Positions 34,823 to 46,445 of a stretch of 64,000 bases of DNA are shown one piece after another. Source of the DNA: Burkholderia anthina (GTDB taxonomy: Bacteria > Pseudomonadota > Gammaproteobacteria > Burkholderiales > Burkholderiaceae); NCBI RefSeq assembly GCF_902498995.1, contig NZ_CABVLY010000005.1, positions 1 through 64,000 on the forward strand. Direction: 5' to 3'. Every line of letters begins with the position of its first letter. Within the stretch, counting starts at the first letter, position 1. Position numbers and translations under genes: made by a program. Under the pieces are notes generated by a model. That model had not been told where the DNA came from, ran no database searches, and worked only from the letters and a program-made list of their open reading frames with translations.

Positions 34823-36223
34823 TTACGCTTCCAGCGCTTCGAGCACCTTCCCCTTCGTCTCGATCCCGACGAAGTGCACGGTCACCGCCGCGATCAGCGG
34901 GACGATGCCGATCAGGTAGAACGCCGGCGCGAGATTGCCGCCGATGATCGCGTGCGGCACGATCATCGGCGCCGCGAACGACGCGACCTTCAGCCACGCG
35001 CTGCCGAGCCCGCAGCCCGACGCGCGGATGCTCGTCGGATACTGTTCCGGCGTATAGACGTACGCGGTGATGAAGCCCGACGCCATCAGCCCGAGCGACA
35101 GCGAGCAGAAGATCGCGACGACGTACACCGACGATGCGTGATAGATGCCCGCCAACGCCAGCGACAGCGCACACAGCACGAACGACCACACGATCACCGG
35201 CTTGCGGCCGAGCTTGTCGACCAGCAGCGCGGATGCGAGCGAACCGAACACGCCCATCACCGAGCCGATCACCGCGAGGTTCAGCGCGAGTTGCAGCGGC
35301 GCGTGATAGAAGTTCTTGTAGATCGTCGGCAGCCACGTGGACAGCCCGTACTGGATGAACCCGCAGGTCGCCCACAGCGTCGCCACCGCGAGCGTGCGCT
35401 TGCGATACGCGGCGCTGAACAGGTCGGTCATGCGGCGCTTCGGGTGCTGGCGCACCATCTCGTCGAACGCGGCCGCCTGCGTGACGGGCGGCAGTTCGCC
35501 GCGCACCGCCGACTCGAACACGCCCACCGCACGCCCGGCTTCCGCGAGCCGCCCGCGCGATGCGAGCCAGCGCGGCGATTCCGGCACGAGATGCGTGAGC
35601 ACCAGCGCGAGGAGCAGCGGCAGCCCGCCGACGAAGTACATGATCTCCCAGCCGAACCGCGGCACGAGCCATGCGCCGAGCGCCATCGATACCAGCAGGC
35701 CGATCGGGAACACGATTTCGTACAGCAGCACGAAACGGCCGCGGCCGTGCGCGCGCGTGATTTCGTTGATGTACGTCGCCGCCACCGGCAACTCGCCGCC
35801 GAGGCCGAGCCCCTGCAGGATCCGCAGCAGCACGAAGATCTCGAACGTCGGCGCGAAGCCGCACGCGATGCTGGTGACGCCGATCACGGCCGAGCTCCAT
35901 GCGATCGCCTTCACGCGGCCGTGCTTCTCCGCGAGCGCCGGAAACAGGAAGGCGCCGATCAGCTGACCGATCGCGCCGGACGCGATCAACAGGCCGATCT
36001 GCGTCGGCGACAGCCCCCACTTGTGAATCAGCAGCGGCAGCGTCGCCGCGATCGTGATCACGTCGAAGCCGTCGAAGAACGTCGCGGTGCCGATCAGCAC
36101 GCGCGCGCGGATCTGCATCGAGTTGGCCGGAAGCCGCTCGAGCCGCGCGATGATCGCGCCGGGCGTGGAGGCGGCAGCTTCCATCGTGGCCCTGCCGGCC
36201 ACGACGTTGTCGAAAGTGCTCAT
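34823..36223 (-). CDS. MFS transporter, aromatic acid:H+ symporter-like
   Basis: A 466-residue, 12-helix major facilitator. The first helix carries FFDGFDVITIAATLP, where D-G-F-D is characteristic of aromatic acid/H+ symporters such as PcaK. The loop 2-3 motif ALAEKHGRVKA, PESPRWLASRGRL after helix 6 and LVDKLGRKP after helix 8 are MFS hallmarks. AGGAG lies before the ATG at 36223. It is the last gene of the operon, so it probably imports the aromatic substrate into the cytoplasm. Confidence 0.88.
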   Translation of the reverse strand: MSTFDNVVAGRATMEAAASTPGAIIARLERLPANSMQIRARVLIGTATFFDGFDVITIAATLPLLIHKWGLSPTQIGLLIASGAIGQLIGAFLFPALAEKHGRVKAIAWSSAVIGVTSIACGFAPTFEIFVLLRILQGLGLGGELPVAATYINEITRAHGRGRFVLLYEIVFPIGLLVSMALGAWLVPRFGWEIMYFVGGLPLLLALVLTHLVPESPRWLASRGRLAEAGRAVGVFESAVRGELPPVTQAAAFDEMVRQHPKRRMTDLFSAAYRKRTLAVATLWATCGFIQYGLSTWLPTIYKNFYHAPLQLALNLAVIGSVMGVFGSLASALLVDKLGRKPVIVWSFVLCALSLALAGIYHASSVYVVAIFCSLSLGLMASGFITAYVYTPEQYPTSIRASGCGLGSAWLKVASFAAPMIVPHAIIGGNLAPAFYLIGIVPLIAAVTVHFVGIETKGKVLEALEA

Positions 36224-36261
36224 GCGGGGTGTCTCCTGGATCTTTTCACCGGGTTGGCCGA

Positions 36262-37506
36262 TCAGGCCAGCGCTTGGGTCGTGTCTGCCAGGGCTTCCGT
36301 ATCCACTGCCCGGCCCTGGTTCATCCACTTGCGCGCGAGTTTCAGCTCGCGTGCGTTGTTGACGGCGATGACACCTCTCACGTGCCCTTCACCCACGAAA
36401 AACAGCGTCGCGCGTCGTGCGCCGAGATCGCCGCGCACGACGATCTGCGCGTCGGCCGGCAGATCGCCGAGGATCTGCAGGTTCACGTCGTACTGATCGG
36501 ACCAGAACCACGGAATCTCCGCATACGGCGCACGCACGCCGAGCACGGCCTTTGCCGCCGCGATCGCCTGGTTCTGCGCGTTCGCCCACGATTCGAGCCG
36601 CACGCGCCGCTTCAGCCAGCCGTTGTGATGGTTCGCCACGTCGCCGCACGCGAAGATCGCCGGGTCGCTGGTCGCACCGAATTCGTCGACGACGATGCCG
36701 TCGTCGATCGCCAGGCCGGCGTCGCTCGCGAGCGTCGCGTTCAGCGCGAGGCCGATGCCGGCCACCGCGAAATCGGCGTCGATCGTCGTGCCGTCGGCGA
36801 GCGTCGCGCGCACCTTCGATGCGTCGTCCGGCTGCGCGTCGAGCGACGCGAGCGCCGCGCCGACCCGCACGTCGACGCCGTTCGCGCGATGCAGGTCGAG
36901 CAGGAAGTCCGACACGATCTGCGGCACCGAACGCCCGCACAGACGCGGCGCGCCTTCGACGACGACCGCGTCGACGCCGAGCTTGCGCGCGGTCGCCGCG
37001 ACTTCGAGGCCGATCCAGCCGCCGCCGATCACCAGCACGCGCCGGCTCGCGCGCAGCTTCTCGCCGAGTGCGGCCGCTTCGTCGAGCGTGCGCAGGTAAT
37101 GCAGGTTCGGCGTGTTGACGATCGCATCGGGCAAGTGGCGCGACGTGCCGCCGGTCGCGATCACGAGCCGGTCGTATTCGATTTCGCGGCCGCTTTCGGT
37201 CTTCACCACGCGGCGCGCGCGGTCGATCGACGCCGCACGCTCCGGCTGCCATGCCTCGACGTTCAGCGCGTCGAATTCGTCCGGACGCACGACGCGCACC
37301 GTTTCGATGTCGGCGTCGCCGGCCAGCACGGCCTTCGACAGCGGCGGACGCTCGTACGGCAGATGCGGCTCGTCGGCGATCATCACGAGACGGCCCGTGA
37401 AGCCTTCCGCGCGCAGCGTCTTCAGCACCCAGCCGGCGGCCTGGCCGCCGCCGATCACGACGACCGTGCCGGGCACGGCCGGTTCCTGCGTGTTTGCCTC
37501 GCTCAC
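36262..37506 (-). CDS. FAD-dependent ferredoxin reductase of a Rieske oxygenase system
   Basis: A 414-residue BphA4/rubredoxin-reductase-type protein: N-terminal GTVVVIGGGQAAGWVLKTLR (FAD), LPYERPPLSK, NAD motif VLVIGGGWIGLEVAATARKLG near 157-176, and IFACGDVANHHN near 285. It transfers electrons from NADH to a Rieske-type ferredoxin. The start is GTG at 37506 with GGAG 7 bases upstream, overlapping the extradiol gene stop by four bases (GTGA). With the ferredoxin and catalytic subunit at the other end of the operon it completes a three-component oxygenase. Confidence 0.9.
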   Translation of the reverse strand: MSEANTQEPAVPGTVVVIGGGQAAGWVLKTLRAEGFTGRLVMIADEPHLPYERPPLSKAVLAGDADIETVRVVRPDEFDALNVEAWQPERAASIDRARRVVKTESGREIEYDRLVIATGGTSRHLPDAIVNTPNLHYLRTLDEAAALGEKLRASRRVLVIGGGWIGLEVAATARKLGVDAVVVEGAPRLCGRSVPQIVSDFLLDLHRANGVDVRVGAALASLDAQPDDASKVRATLADGTTIDADFAVAGIGLALNATLASDAGLAIDDGIVVDEFGATSDPAIFACGDVANHHNGWLKRRVRLESWANAQNQAIAAAKAVLGVRAPYAEIPWFWSDQYDVNLQILGDLPADAQIVVRGDLGARRATLFFVGEGHVRGVIAVNNARELKLARKWMNQGRAVDTEALADTTQALA

Positions 37507-38465
37507 GATTTGCGCTCCGTCATGAACTTGCCTTCCGGCGCCTTCGCGTTCTTCTGCCGGCGCGTGTTGCCGTCGAGGCCGCCGTCGACGGCCCATTCGG
37601 CGAACACGGTCGGGCCCGGCTCGAATTCGCGCGGCTGCCATTCGGGCGTCAGCACGTCTTCGTCCGCGTAGTACTCGATCAACGCACCGGCCGGATTCTG
37701 GAAGTACCAGAAGTACGCGGACGACACCGGATGACGACCCGGGCCGAGCTGCGTTTCCCAACCGCAGCGGTCGATGTGCATGCCGCCACCGAACACTTCG
37801 TGGATGTCGCGCACGGTGAACGCGACATGGTTCAGGCCGCGCTTGCCATTGGGCAGCGCGAGCAGGAACAGGTCGTGGTGGCCGCCGTGCGGCGCGCAGC
37901 GCATGAACGCGCCGCGGCCCGGATAGCGATCCGACGTCTCGAAGCCGAGCAGCTCGTGATAGAACTTTTCCTGCGTGTCGAGGCAGTTCGTGAAGAACAC
38001 CACGTGCCCGACTTCGACCGGCTCGGCGCGTGCATAGATCGGGCTCGGCTGGTCGACCCGCGCCGTCTGGCCCCACACGTTCGACGGCGAACCCGTGATG
38101 TCGAGTGCGCGCTTGCGCGTCACTTCGATGCGGATCGCCATGCCGTTCGGATCGATGCAGCCGACCGCATCGTCCTGCGCGTAATAGCCCGGCTGGCCGG
38201 CCAGCTTCGTGCGCAGCGCGTCGACTTCCTGCTGCGTCGCGACGCCCCATGTGACTTCACGCAGCGTCGGGCCCGCCTCGAACGCGGGCGGCAGCGACGG
38301 ATCGTCTGCCTTGACGACCAGCACGGTGCAGCCGTTCATCGTCTCGAAACGGGCGCGCGTGTCGTCGTGCGCGACTTCCTTCAGGCCCCAGTCGGCGAAA
38401 AAGCGCCGGCACGTCGCGAGGTCGTCGACACCGTACGTGATCTGCTCGATACCCAAGATGCTCAT
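37503..38465 (-). CDS. Type I (VOC) extradiol ring-cleavage dioxygenase
   Basis: A 320-residue two-domain VOC dioxygenase. The C-terminal domain holds the 2-His-1-Glu iron site: H154 (VEVGHVVFFT), H213 (GLNHVAFTV) and E264 (ALIEYYADED). Such enzymes open catecholic rings next to the hydroxyls to give a ring-fission semialdehyde or 6-oxo product. Sequence alone does not tell mono- from bicyclic substrates. It lies 18 bases after the dehydrogenase stop and overlaps the reductase start. Confidence 0.9.
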   Translation of the reverse strand: MSILGIEQITYGVDDLATCRRFFADWGLKEVAHDDTRARFETMNGCTVLVVKADDPSLPPAFEAGPTLREVTWGVATQQEVDALRTKLAGQPGYYAQDDAVGCIDPNGMAIRIEVTRKRALDITGSPSNVWGQTARVDQPSPIYARAEPVEVGHVVFFTNCLDTQEKFYHELLGFETSDRYPGRGAFMRCAPHGGHHDLFLLALPNGKRGLNHVAFTVRDIHEVFGGGMHIDRCGWETQLGPGRHPVSSAYFWYFQNPAGALIEYYADEDVLTPEWQPREFEPGPTVFAEWAVDGGLDGNTRRQKNAKAPEGKFMTERKS

Positions 38466-38483
38466 TGCGTCATTCCCCTTCGC

Positions 38484-39974
38484 TCAGTTTGCCCACGGCA
38501 GCGGCGCGTCGTTCAAGCCCCAGTAGAGGCTCTTCTGCTGCATGTACTCGCGGATGCCGAGACGCCCTTTCTCGCGGCCCATCCCGCTCTCCTTCCAGCC
38601 CGAGAACGGCGTGGAGATCGAGAACAGCTTGTACGTGTTGATCCAGACGGTGCCCGTCTCCAGCGCCCGCGCGGTGCGCCATGCGCGCTTGTAGTCGCGC
38701 GTCCAGATGCCGGCGGCCAGACCGAACACGCTGTCGTTCGCCTGCGCGATCAGCGAGGCTTCGTCGTCGAACGGCATCGCGACCAGCACCGGCCCGAAGA
38801 TTTCTTCCTGGCAGATGCGTGCGCTGTTCGGCAAGCCTTCCAGAATCGTCGGCTGATAGAAGAAGCCGTCCTCGCGCCCGTCGCCCGACGGCCGCTCGCC
38901 GCCGCACAGCAGGCGGCCGCCCTCTTCCAGCCCGAGCGCGACGTAGCGCTCCACCGATTCGCGATGCTTCGCGGTGATCAGCGGGCCCATCTGCGTGTCG
39001 GGACGCGTCGGGTCGCCCACGCGCAGCTTGCGCGCGCCGGCCACCAGCCGCTCCATGAAGGTGTCGTACACCGCGCGGTGCACGAACAGGCGCGAACCGG
39101 CGATGCACGCCTCGCCCGACGAGCTGAAAATGCCGTACAGCACGCCGTTGACCGCGTGATCGAGATCCGCGTCGTCGAACACGATCGTCGGCGACTTGCC
39201 GCCGAGCTCCAGCGACACGGGCATCAGCTTTTCCGCCGCGATGCGCGCGATGCCGCGGCCCACTTCGGTGCCGCCGGTAAACGACACCTTCTTCACGAGC
39301 GGATGGCGCACCAGTACGTCGCCGATCACCGAACCCTTGCCGGGCAGCACGCTCAGCACGCCCTTCGGCACGCCGGCTTCCTCGCAGATGCGGGCCAGCG
39401 CGAGCGACACGAGCGGCGTGACTTCGGCCGGCTTGAGCACCACCGCGTTGCCGCCGGCGAGCGCCGGCGCGAGCTTCTGCGCGTCGGAGGCGATCGGCGA
39501 GTTCCACGGCGTGATCGCCGCGATCACGCCGATCGGCTCGTGCACGCTCATCGTCAGGTAATCGCCGCGCGACGGCGTCAGTTCTTCGTCGAGTGTTTCC
39601 AGGCACGCCGCGAAATAACGGAACGTGTTCGCCGCGCTCGCCACCAGCACGCGCGTCTCGCCGATCGGCTTGCCGTTGTCGCGGCGCTGCAGGTTCGCGA
39701 GCGCCTCGTGACGCTGCATGATCAGGTCGGCGATCCGGTACAGCACCAGCGCGCGCTGATGCGGCTTGAGGCCGGCCCAGTCGGCGCGACGCCACGCGGC
39801 GTCGGCGGCCACGACGGCGTCGGCCGCGTCTTCCGCGTTCGCCGTCGATACTTCCATGTTCAGCGACTGGTCGGCTGGATAGATGCTCGCGTAAGGCGCG
39901 CCACGGCCGCGCCGCCACTCGCCGCCGATCAGGATGTCGCCGTTGGGTACGAGGCTCGTATCGAAAGGAGTCAT
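38484..39974 (-). CDS. Aldehyde dehydrogenase, hydroxymuconic-semialdehyde-type candidate
   Basis: A 496-residue NAD(P)+ aldehyde dehydrogenase with all core motifs: ITPWNSPI, VVLKPAEVTPL, FTGGTEVGR, catalytic Glu in LELGGKSP near 257 and Cys in SSGEACIAGSR near 291, then EEIFGPVL. Next to an extradiol dioxygenase it would oxidise the ring-fission semialdehyde, but the family is broad. Eighty bases separate it from the aspartate-dehydrogenase-like gene, the largest gap within the operon. Confidence 0.9.
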   Translation of the reverse strand: MTPFDTSLVPNGDILIGGEWRRGRGAPYASIYPADQSLNMEVSTANAEDAADAVVAADAAWRRADWAGLKPHQRALVLYRIADLIMQRHEALANLQRRDNGKPIGETRVLVASAANTFRYFAACLETLDEELTPSRGDYLTMSVHEPIGVIAAITPWNSPIASDAQKLAPALAGGNAVVLKPAEVTPLVSLALARICEEAGVPKGVLSVLPGKGSVIGDVLVRHPLVKKVSFTGGTEVGRGIARIAAEKLMPVSLELGGKSPTIVFDDADLDHAVNGVLYGIFSSSGEACIAGSRLFVHRAVYDTFMERLVAGARKLRVGDPTRPDTQMGPLITAKHRESVERYVALGLEEGGRLLCGGERPSGDGREDGFFYQPTILEGLPNSARICQEEIFGPVLVAMPFDDEASLIAQANDSVFGLAAGIWTRDYKRAWRTARALETGTVWINTYKLFSISTPFSGWKESGMGREKGRLGIREYMQQKSLYWGLNDAPLPWAN

Positions 39975-40054
39975 GTCACAAGTCCCACAAATCTGTCTCT
40001 ACGCAGCCGCCCGCGCCGTGGCGCAGGCGGGCGCTCAATGGCCCGAAGGTCCGC

Positions 40055-42549
<2,495 letters not shown>

Positions 42550-42557
<8 letters not shown>

Positions 42558-43347
42558 GGCGTGCAAAACCTCCAGAAACGTCGATATGGCTGCCCGTCGT
42601 ATAGGACGACAGATGCGTTGCAAGATAAAAAAGGGCCCAGGCAGCCTCGTCGGGCTTGCCGAAGCGGTTCAGCGGAATGTTCTTCTTGCGGGCGAGCGCG
42701 CCCGTCCAGTCTTCCCAGCTTTCGCCGGCCTGCGCCTGTGCTTCGTAGCGGCGGCGCCACTGACCCGACTCGACGATGCCGATCAGGATCGAGTTCACGC
42801 GGATGCGTTGCGGCGCCAGTTCGGTCGCGAGCGACTTCACGAGGCTCAGCACGCCCGCGCGCGCCGACGACGTCGCGACCATGTGCGGCTCGGGCTGCAG
42901 CGCGAGCAGCGAGTTCACGCAGGTGATCGACGGCGCGGCCGCATCGCGCAGCAGCGGCAGGAACGCACGCGTCGGGCGGATGATGCTGAAGTACTTCAGT
43001 TCGAGCTCTTCGCGCCATGCGTCGTCGGTCGTGTCGGCGAAGGTCGACACGCGACCCTGGCCGGCGTTGTTGACCAGCATGTCGGCGTGGCCGAAGCGGT
43101 CGGACACGGCCTGCGCGAACGCGGCCACGTCGGCTTCGTCGAGCACGTTGCAGCGCACGGCAAGCAGTTGCGCGCCCGGATATTTTTCGCCGAGCAGCGC
43201 TTGCGCGCGTGCGAGGCGTTCGCCGTCGCGGCCGCAAATCGCGACCGATGCGCCAGCCTGCAGGAACCGTTCGGCAGTCGCGAGGCCGATGCCGGACGAA
43301 CCGCCCGTCACCACCGCCACCTGCCCGGTCAGATCGATCTGAATCAT
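42550..43347 (-). CDS. SDR-fold protein lacking the catalytic Tyr-x3-Lys
   Basis: A 265-residue SDR with intact cofactor motif TGGSSGIG (14-21) and NNAG (93-96) and a serine at 146 (CVNSLLAL). The expected Tyr-x3-Lys 13 residues later reads T159-x3-R163 in VATSSARAGV, so both catalytic residues are substituted. It may bind NAD(P) without classical alcohol oxidation, or use another residue. Its ATG overlaps the IclR stop (ATGA). Confidence 0.82.
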
Positions 43348-44201
43348 CGGAGTCCTAAAGCCTTCAGAAACGTGTGCTCGTCATCCGAGCGGTAATTGAG
43401 CCGCCGCGACAATTCCGCCGCCGCGCGCTGCACCTTGTCGATCAGCCCGTCGGCGATCAGCGACGCGTCGATCTCCGGGCGCGGCACCGTCACCGTGATG
43501 CACGCGACGATCCTCTGCGTGTCGTTGCGCACGGGCGCCGTGACCACCGAGATCCCGCGCTCGAACGACGAATTGCTGACGCCGTAGCCGCGCAGCGCAT
43601 CCTCGCGGATCACTTCGTACAGCGCGTCGACCGTTTCCGGCGTCGCGCTCGTCATCCGGTTCAGCGCGCCTTCCGGATACAGCGCACGCAGCTCCGTCAG
43701 CGACAGGTCGCCCATCAGCACGTGGCCGTGGGTCGTGGCATGCGCGGGCAGCCGCGTGCCGACGTTCACGCGAATCGAGCTGAACACCGGCGACTGGCTC
43801 TGCGCTTTCGCGACGAACACCACGTCGCGGCCGTCGCGGATCACGATGTGCGTCGTGAAGCCGGTTGCGTCGCGCAGGCTCTCGATCACCGGCAGGCCGA
43901 GATCGGTCAGCTCCAGCGAGCTCAGGTATTCGAAGCCGAGCCGCAGCACGGCGATCCCGAGCTTGTAATTGCGATCCTTGTCCGCGCGCTCGAGGAAGCC
44001 GAGCGATTCGAGCGTCTGCAGCAGACGGAACACCGTCGTGCGCGGAATGCCAAGGCGCTTCGACAGCTCCGGCGCGCCGAGCACCGGCTCGCGCGGCGAG
44101 AATTCGGCGAGGATCCGCAGCCCGCGTTCGAGGCCCGGCACCACGTAGTTGGCCTCGGCCTTCGCGTTTTCCGCGTCCTGTTGTTGCAACGGTTCGCTCA
44201 T
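43344..44201 (-). CDS. IclR family transcriptional regulator, embedded in the operon
   Basis: A 285-residue IclR regulator: winged helix-turn-helix at about 38-85 (LGAPELSKRLGIPRTTVFRLLQTL is split here as APELSKRLGIPRTTVFRLL) and a ligand-binding domain with RLPAHATTHGHVLM and YGVSNSSFERGISVVTAPV. It overlaps the hydrolase stop and the SDR start by four bases each, so it is translated as part of the catabolic operon. With a palindromic operator at the operon promoter this suggests autoregulated, effector-responsive control. It is closely similar to the regulator at 49828. Confidence 0.92.
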   Translation of the reverse strand: MSEPLQQQDAENAKAEANYVVPGLERGLRILAEFSPREPVLGAPELSKRLGIPRTTVFRLLQTLESLGFLERADKDRNYKLGIAVLRLGFEYLSSLELTDLGLPVIESLRDATGFTTHIVIRDGRDVVFVAKAQSQSPVFSSIRVNVGTRLPAHATTHGHVLMGDLSLTELRALYPEGALNRMTSATPETVDALYEVIREDALRGYGVSNSSFERGISVVTAPVRNDTQRIVACITVTVPRPEIDASLIADGLIDKVQRAAAELSRRLNYRSDDEHTFLKALGLR

Positions 44202-45094
44202 TCCAGCCCCCGTTGACGATCGCATTGGCGGCAGAAGCCGTCGATCAGCGACGAATACACTGCCGGCGCTTCCACGTAACCGGCATGACCGGCCTGCGGA
44301 ATCACCTGCAGCCCGACGTGCGCGGCCGCGGCGATGCGCTCGCAGGCAGCCGGCGGCGTGATCGCGTCGTTCGCGCCGACCGCCACCGCCGTGCGGCCGC
44401 GAAAGCCGGCGAGATCGGACGCGAGATCGGCGTTCGCGAGCAGATGCGTGGCCTGCGCATAGCCGGCCGGCACGATGCGCGCCATGTTCCAGCGCACCCA
44501 TGCCCGCGCTTCGTCGCTCGCGAAACCGGACAGCATGTTGCCGCTGCGCTGCTCGGCGAGCCCGGCCGGGCCGAGCTCCTCGAGCATCGCGAGGCGCGCG
44601 TCGCGGCGCGTGTCGCGCGTTTCGGCGGGCGCGCTGCCGTAGCCGCCCGCGGGCGAAATCAGCAGCAGGCCGGCGATCCGCGCGGGCACCGCGCGGGACA
44701 AGCCGCCCGCGATGATCGCGCCGAGCGAATGCCCGACCAGCACGCAGCGTTCGATACCGAGTGCCTCGAGCCACGCGTTCAGCGACGCCGCGTAATCGGC
44801 GGCCGCCGGCGATGCGCCGTGCACGGGCGTCGATACGCCGTAGCCCGGCGCATCCCACGCAAGCACGCGCCGCGACGCGCCGAGCGTGTCGAGCTGGCGC
44901 ACCCACGATGCGGCGCCCGAGCCGATCCCGTGCAGCAGCACGACGGGCAGCGCGCGGCCCGCATGCTGCGCGCCGGCCTCACGGTAGCCGATCGTGCCCG
45001 CCGCGCCGGCCTCGCAGCGCTGCTCGGGAAACTGCCCGAGCAGCGTGGCGAACGCCGCGGTGCGGTCGCGTTCACGTTTGTCGATGACACTCAT
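44198..45094 (-). CDS. Alpha/beta hydrolase, candidate ring-fission-product hydrolase
   Basis: A 298-residue hydrolase with HGIGSG at 55-60, nucleophile elbow GHSLG (S123), and C-terminal acid/His in VGANDAITPP and QAGHAGYVEAP. Family members in extradiol pathways (MhpC, BphD, XylF type) hydrolyse C-C bonds of 2-hydroxy-6-oxo acids. The combination with the extradiol enzyme supports that role, although ester hydrolysis is possible. It overlaps the IclR start by four bases. Confidence 0.85.
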   Translation of the reverse strand: MSVIDKRERDRTAAFATLLGQFPEQRCEAGAAGTIGYREAGAQHAGRALPVVLLHGIGSGAASWVRQLDTLGASRRVLAWDAPGYGVSTPVHGASPAAADYAASLNAWLEALGIERCVLVGHSLGAIIAGGLSRAVPARIAGLLLISPAGGYGSAPAETRDTRRDARLAMLEELGPAGLAEQRSGNMLSGFASDEARAWVRWNMARIVPAGYAQATHLLANADLASDLAGFRGRTAVAVGANDAITPPAACERIAAAAHVGLQVIPQAGHAGYVEAPAVYSSLIDGFCRQCDRQRGLE

Positions 45095-45112
45095 TACTGG
45101 CTCCGCTCCGTC

Positions 45113-45640
45113 TCAGCGCTTGATCTTCGCGAGCGGCGAATCCGGCGGATACGTCGGCGTGATGGGCTTCGGCGAACCGAGCATCACGCACATCAGCGCA
45201 TCTTCCTCGCCGATGTTGATTTCCGTGCGATACACGCCCGGCGGCACCGAGATCAAGTCGCGTTCGCCGAGGATCGCTTCCCAGGTCTCGCCATCGCGCT
45301 CGCAGATCACCTTCATCTTGCCGCGCAGCACGAAGAAGATTTCCTCGACGTCGATGTGGATGTGGCTCGGGCCGATGTTGCCGGCCGGGATGACCATCGT
45401 CGAGAACGTGAAGTTGCCGGCCGGCACCGTGTTGACGTCCTTCGCGACGCCCGTGCCGCCCGTGCCGACGTAGCGCATCTGCGCGCGACGGTACTTCGGG
45501 TCGTAGTCGGCCTGGAACTTCAGTGCGTCCCAGTCGTAGCGCCGCGTTGCGTAGCGCGCGACGCGCCCTTCCATCCAGTCGCCGAAACTTGCTTCTTCCG
45601 GCTGGTCCCACGACTTGCGTTCGAGATCTGCGTCCGCCAT
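45113..45640 (-). CDS. Cupin-domain protein
   Basis: A 175-residue protein with one cupin domain. Motif 1 contains GPSHIHIDVEEIFFVLRG (H, H, E metal ligands) and motif 2 PPGVYRTEIN, where the usual His is replaced by Tyr/Arg. AAGGAGAGGACG precedes the ATG at 45640. Cupins in aromatic operons include ring-cleaving dioxygenases and isomerases; the incomplete second motif leaves catalysis uncertain. Confidence 0.83.
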   Translation of the reverse strand: MADADLERKSWDQPEEASFGDWMEGRVARYATRRYDWDALKFQADYDPKYRRAQMRYVGTGGTGVAKDVNTVPAGNFTFSTMVIPAGNIGPSHIHIDVEEIFFVLRGKMKVICERDGETWEAILGERDLISVPPGVYRTEINIGEEDALMCVMLGSPKPITPTYPPDSPLAKIKR

Positions 45641-45674
45641 CGTCCTCTCCTTCATTCCGAGTGAAAACTTCAAT

Positions 45675-46445
45675 TCAGTTCATTACGAAGCCGCCGTTCA
45701 CCGGCAGCAGCTGGCCCGTCACGAAGCGCGCGCCGTCCGACAGCAGGAACAGCACCGGGCCCGTCACGTCCTCCGGCACCTGCGCACGCGCGAGCGCGCG
45801 GCCCTGCATGTAGAACGCGTGGCGTTCGGCCGGCACGTAGGCCGTCGCCTCGACTTCGGTGAGCCCCGGCGCGATCGCGTTGACCGTCACGCCGTACGCA
45901 CCGAACTCGCGCGCCTGCGCATGCGTCATCGCGATCACGGCGCCCTTGCTGGCGACGTACGCGAGCAGCTTCGGCGCGCCCCACAGCGCGGTATCCGATG
46001 CGAGGTTCACGATCGCGCCGCGGCCCGACTTCGCGAGGTGCGGCAGCGCCGCATTGCTGACGAGCCACACGCCGCGCACGTTCACGTTCATCACGGCATC
46101 CCAGGTCGACACGTCGAGTTCCGCCGACAGCTTGCCGCCCGAATTCGTGATCGCCGCGTTGTTGATCAGCGCGTCGATGCCGCCGAGCGCCGCGGCGCCC
46201 TGCGCGACGAACGCATCGACGCTCGCCGGATCGGCCAGGTCGAGCGTGAAGAAATGCGCGGCATGGCCGGCTTGCGCGAGCCGCGCGGCCAGCGCGCGGC
46301 CCTCTTCGACGAGCACGTCGCCGAACGCGACCTGCGCGCCCGCTTCGACCAGCGCCTTCACGAACGCGGCGCCGAGACCGCGCGCGCCGCCCGTCACGAG
46401 CACGCGGCGCCCCGGCAGCGACACGACCGGTGCGAACTCAGCCAT
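45675..46445 (-). CDS. Short-chain dehydrogenase/reductase (classical)
   Basis: A 256-residue SDR with TGGARGLG at 19-26, NNAA near 92, Ser in NLASDTAL and Y-x3-K in LLAYVASKGAV. The catalytic set is complete, unlike the SDR at 42550. In a Rieske oxygenase operon the usual role is cis-dihydrodiol dehydrogenation to a catechol, which fits, but is inferred. It overlaps the end of the oxygenase gene by 8 bases. Confidence 0.88.
   Translation of the reverse strand: MAEFAPVVSLPGRRVLVTGGARGLGAAFVKALVEAGAQVAFGDVLVEEGRALAARLAQAGHAAHFFTLDLADPASVDAFVAQGAAALGGIDALINNAAITNSGGKLSAELDVSTWDAVMNVNVRGVWLVSNAALPHLAKSGRGAIVNLASDTALWGAPKLLAYVASKGAVIAMTHAQAREFGAYGVTVNAIAPGLTEVEATAYVPAERHAFYMQGRALARAQVPEDVTGPVLFLLSDGARFVTGQLLPVNGGFVMN

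Noticed and set aside
34730-36496. A 588-codon plus frame opposite the MFS gene
   Set aside because: Arg/Asp/His-rich shadow; the minus strand encodes a 12-helix transporter with canonical MFS motifs.
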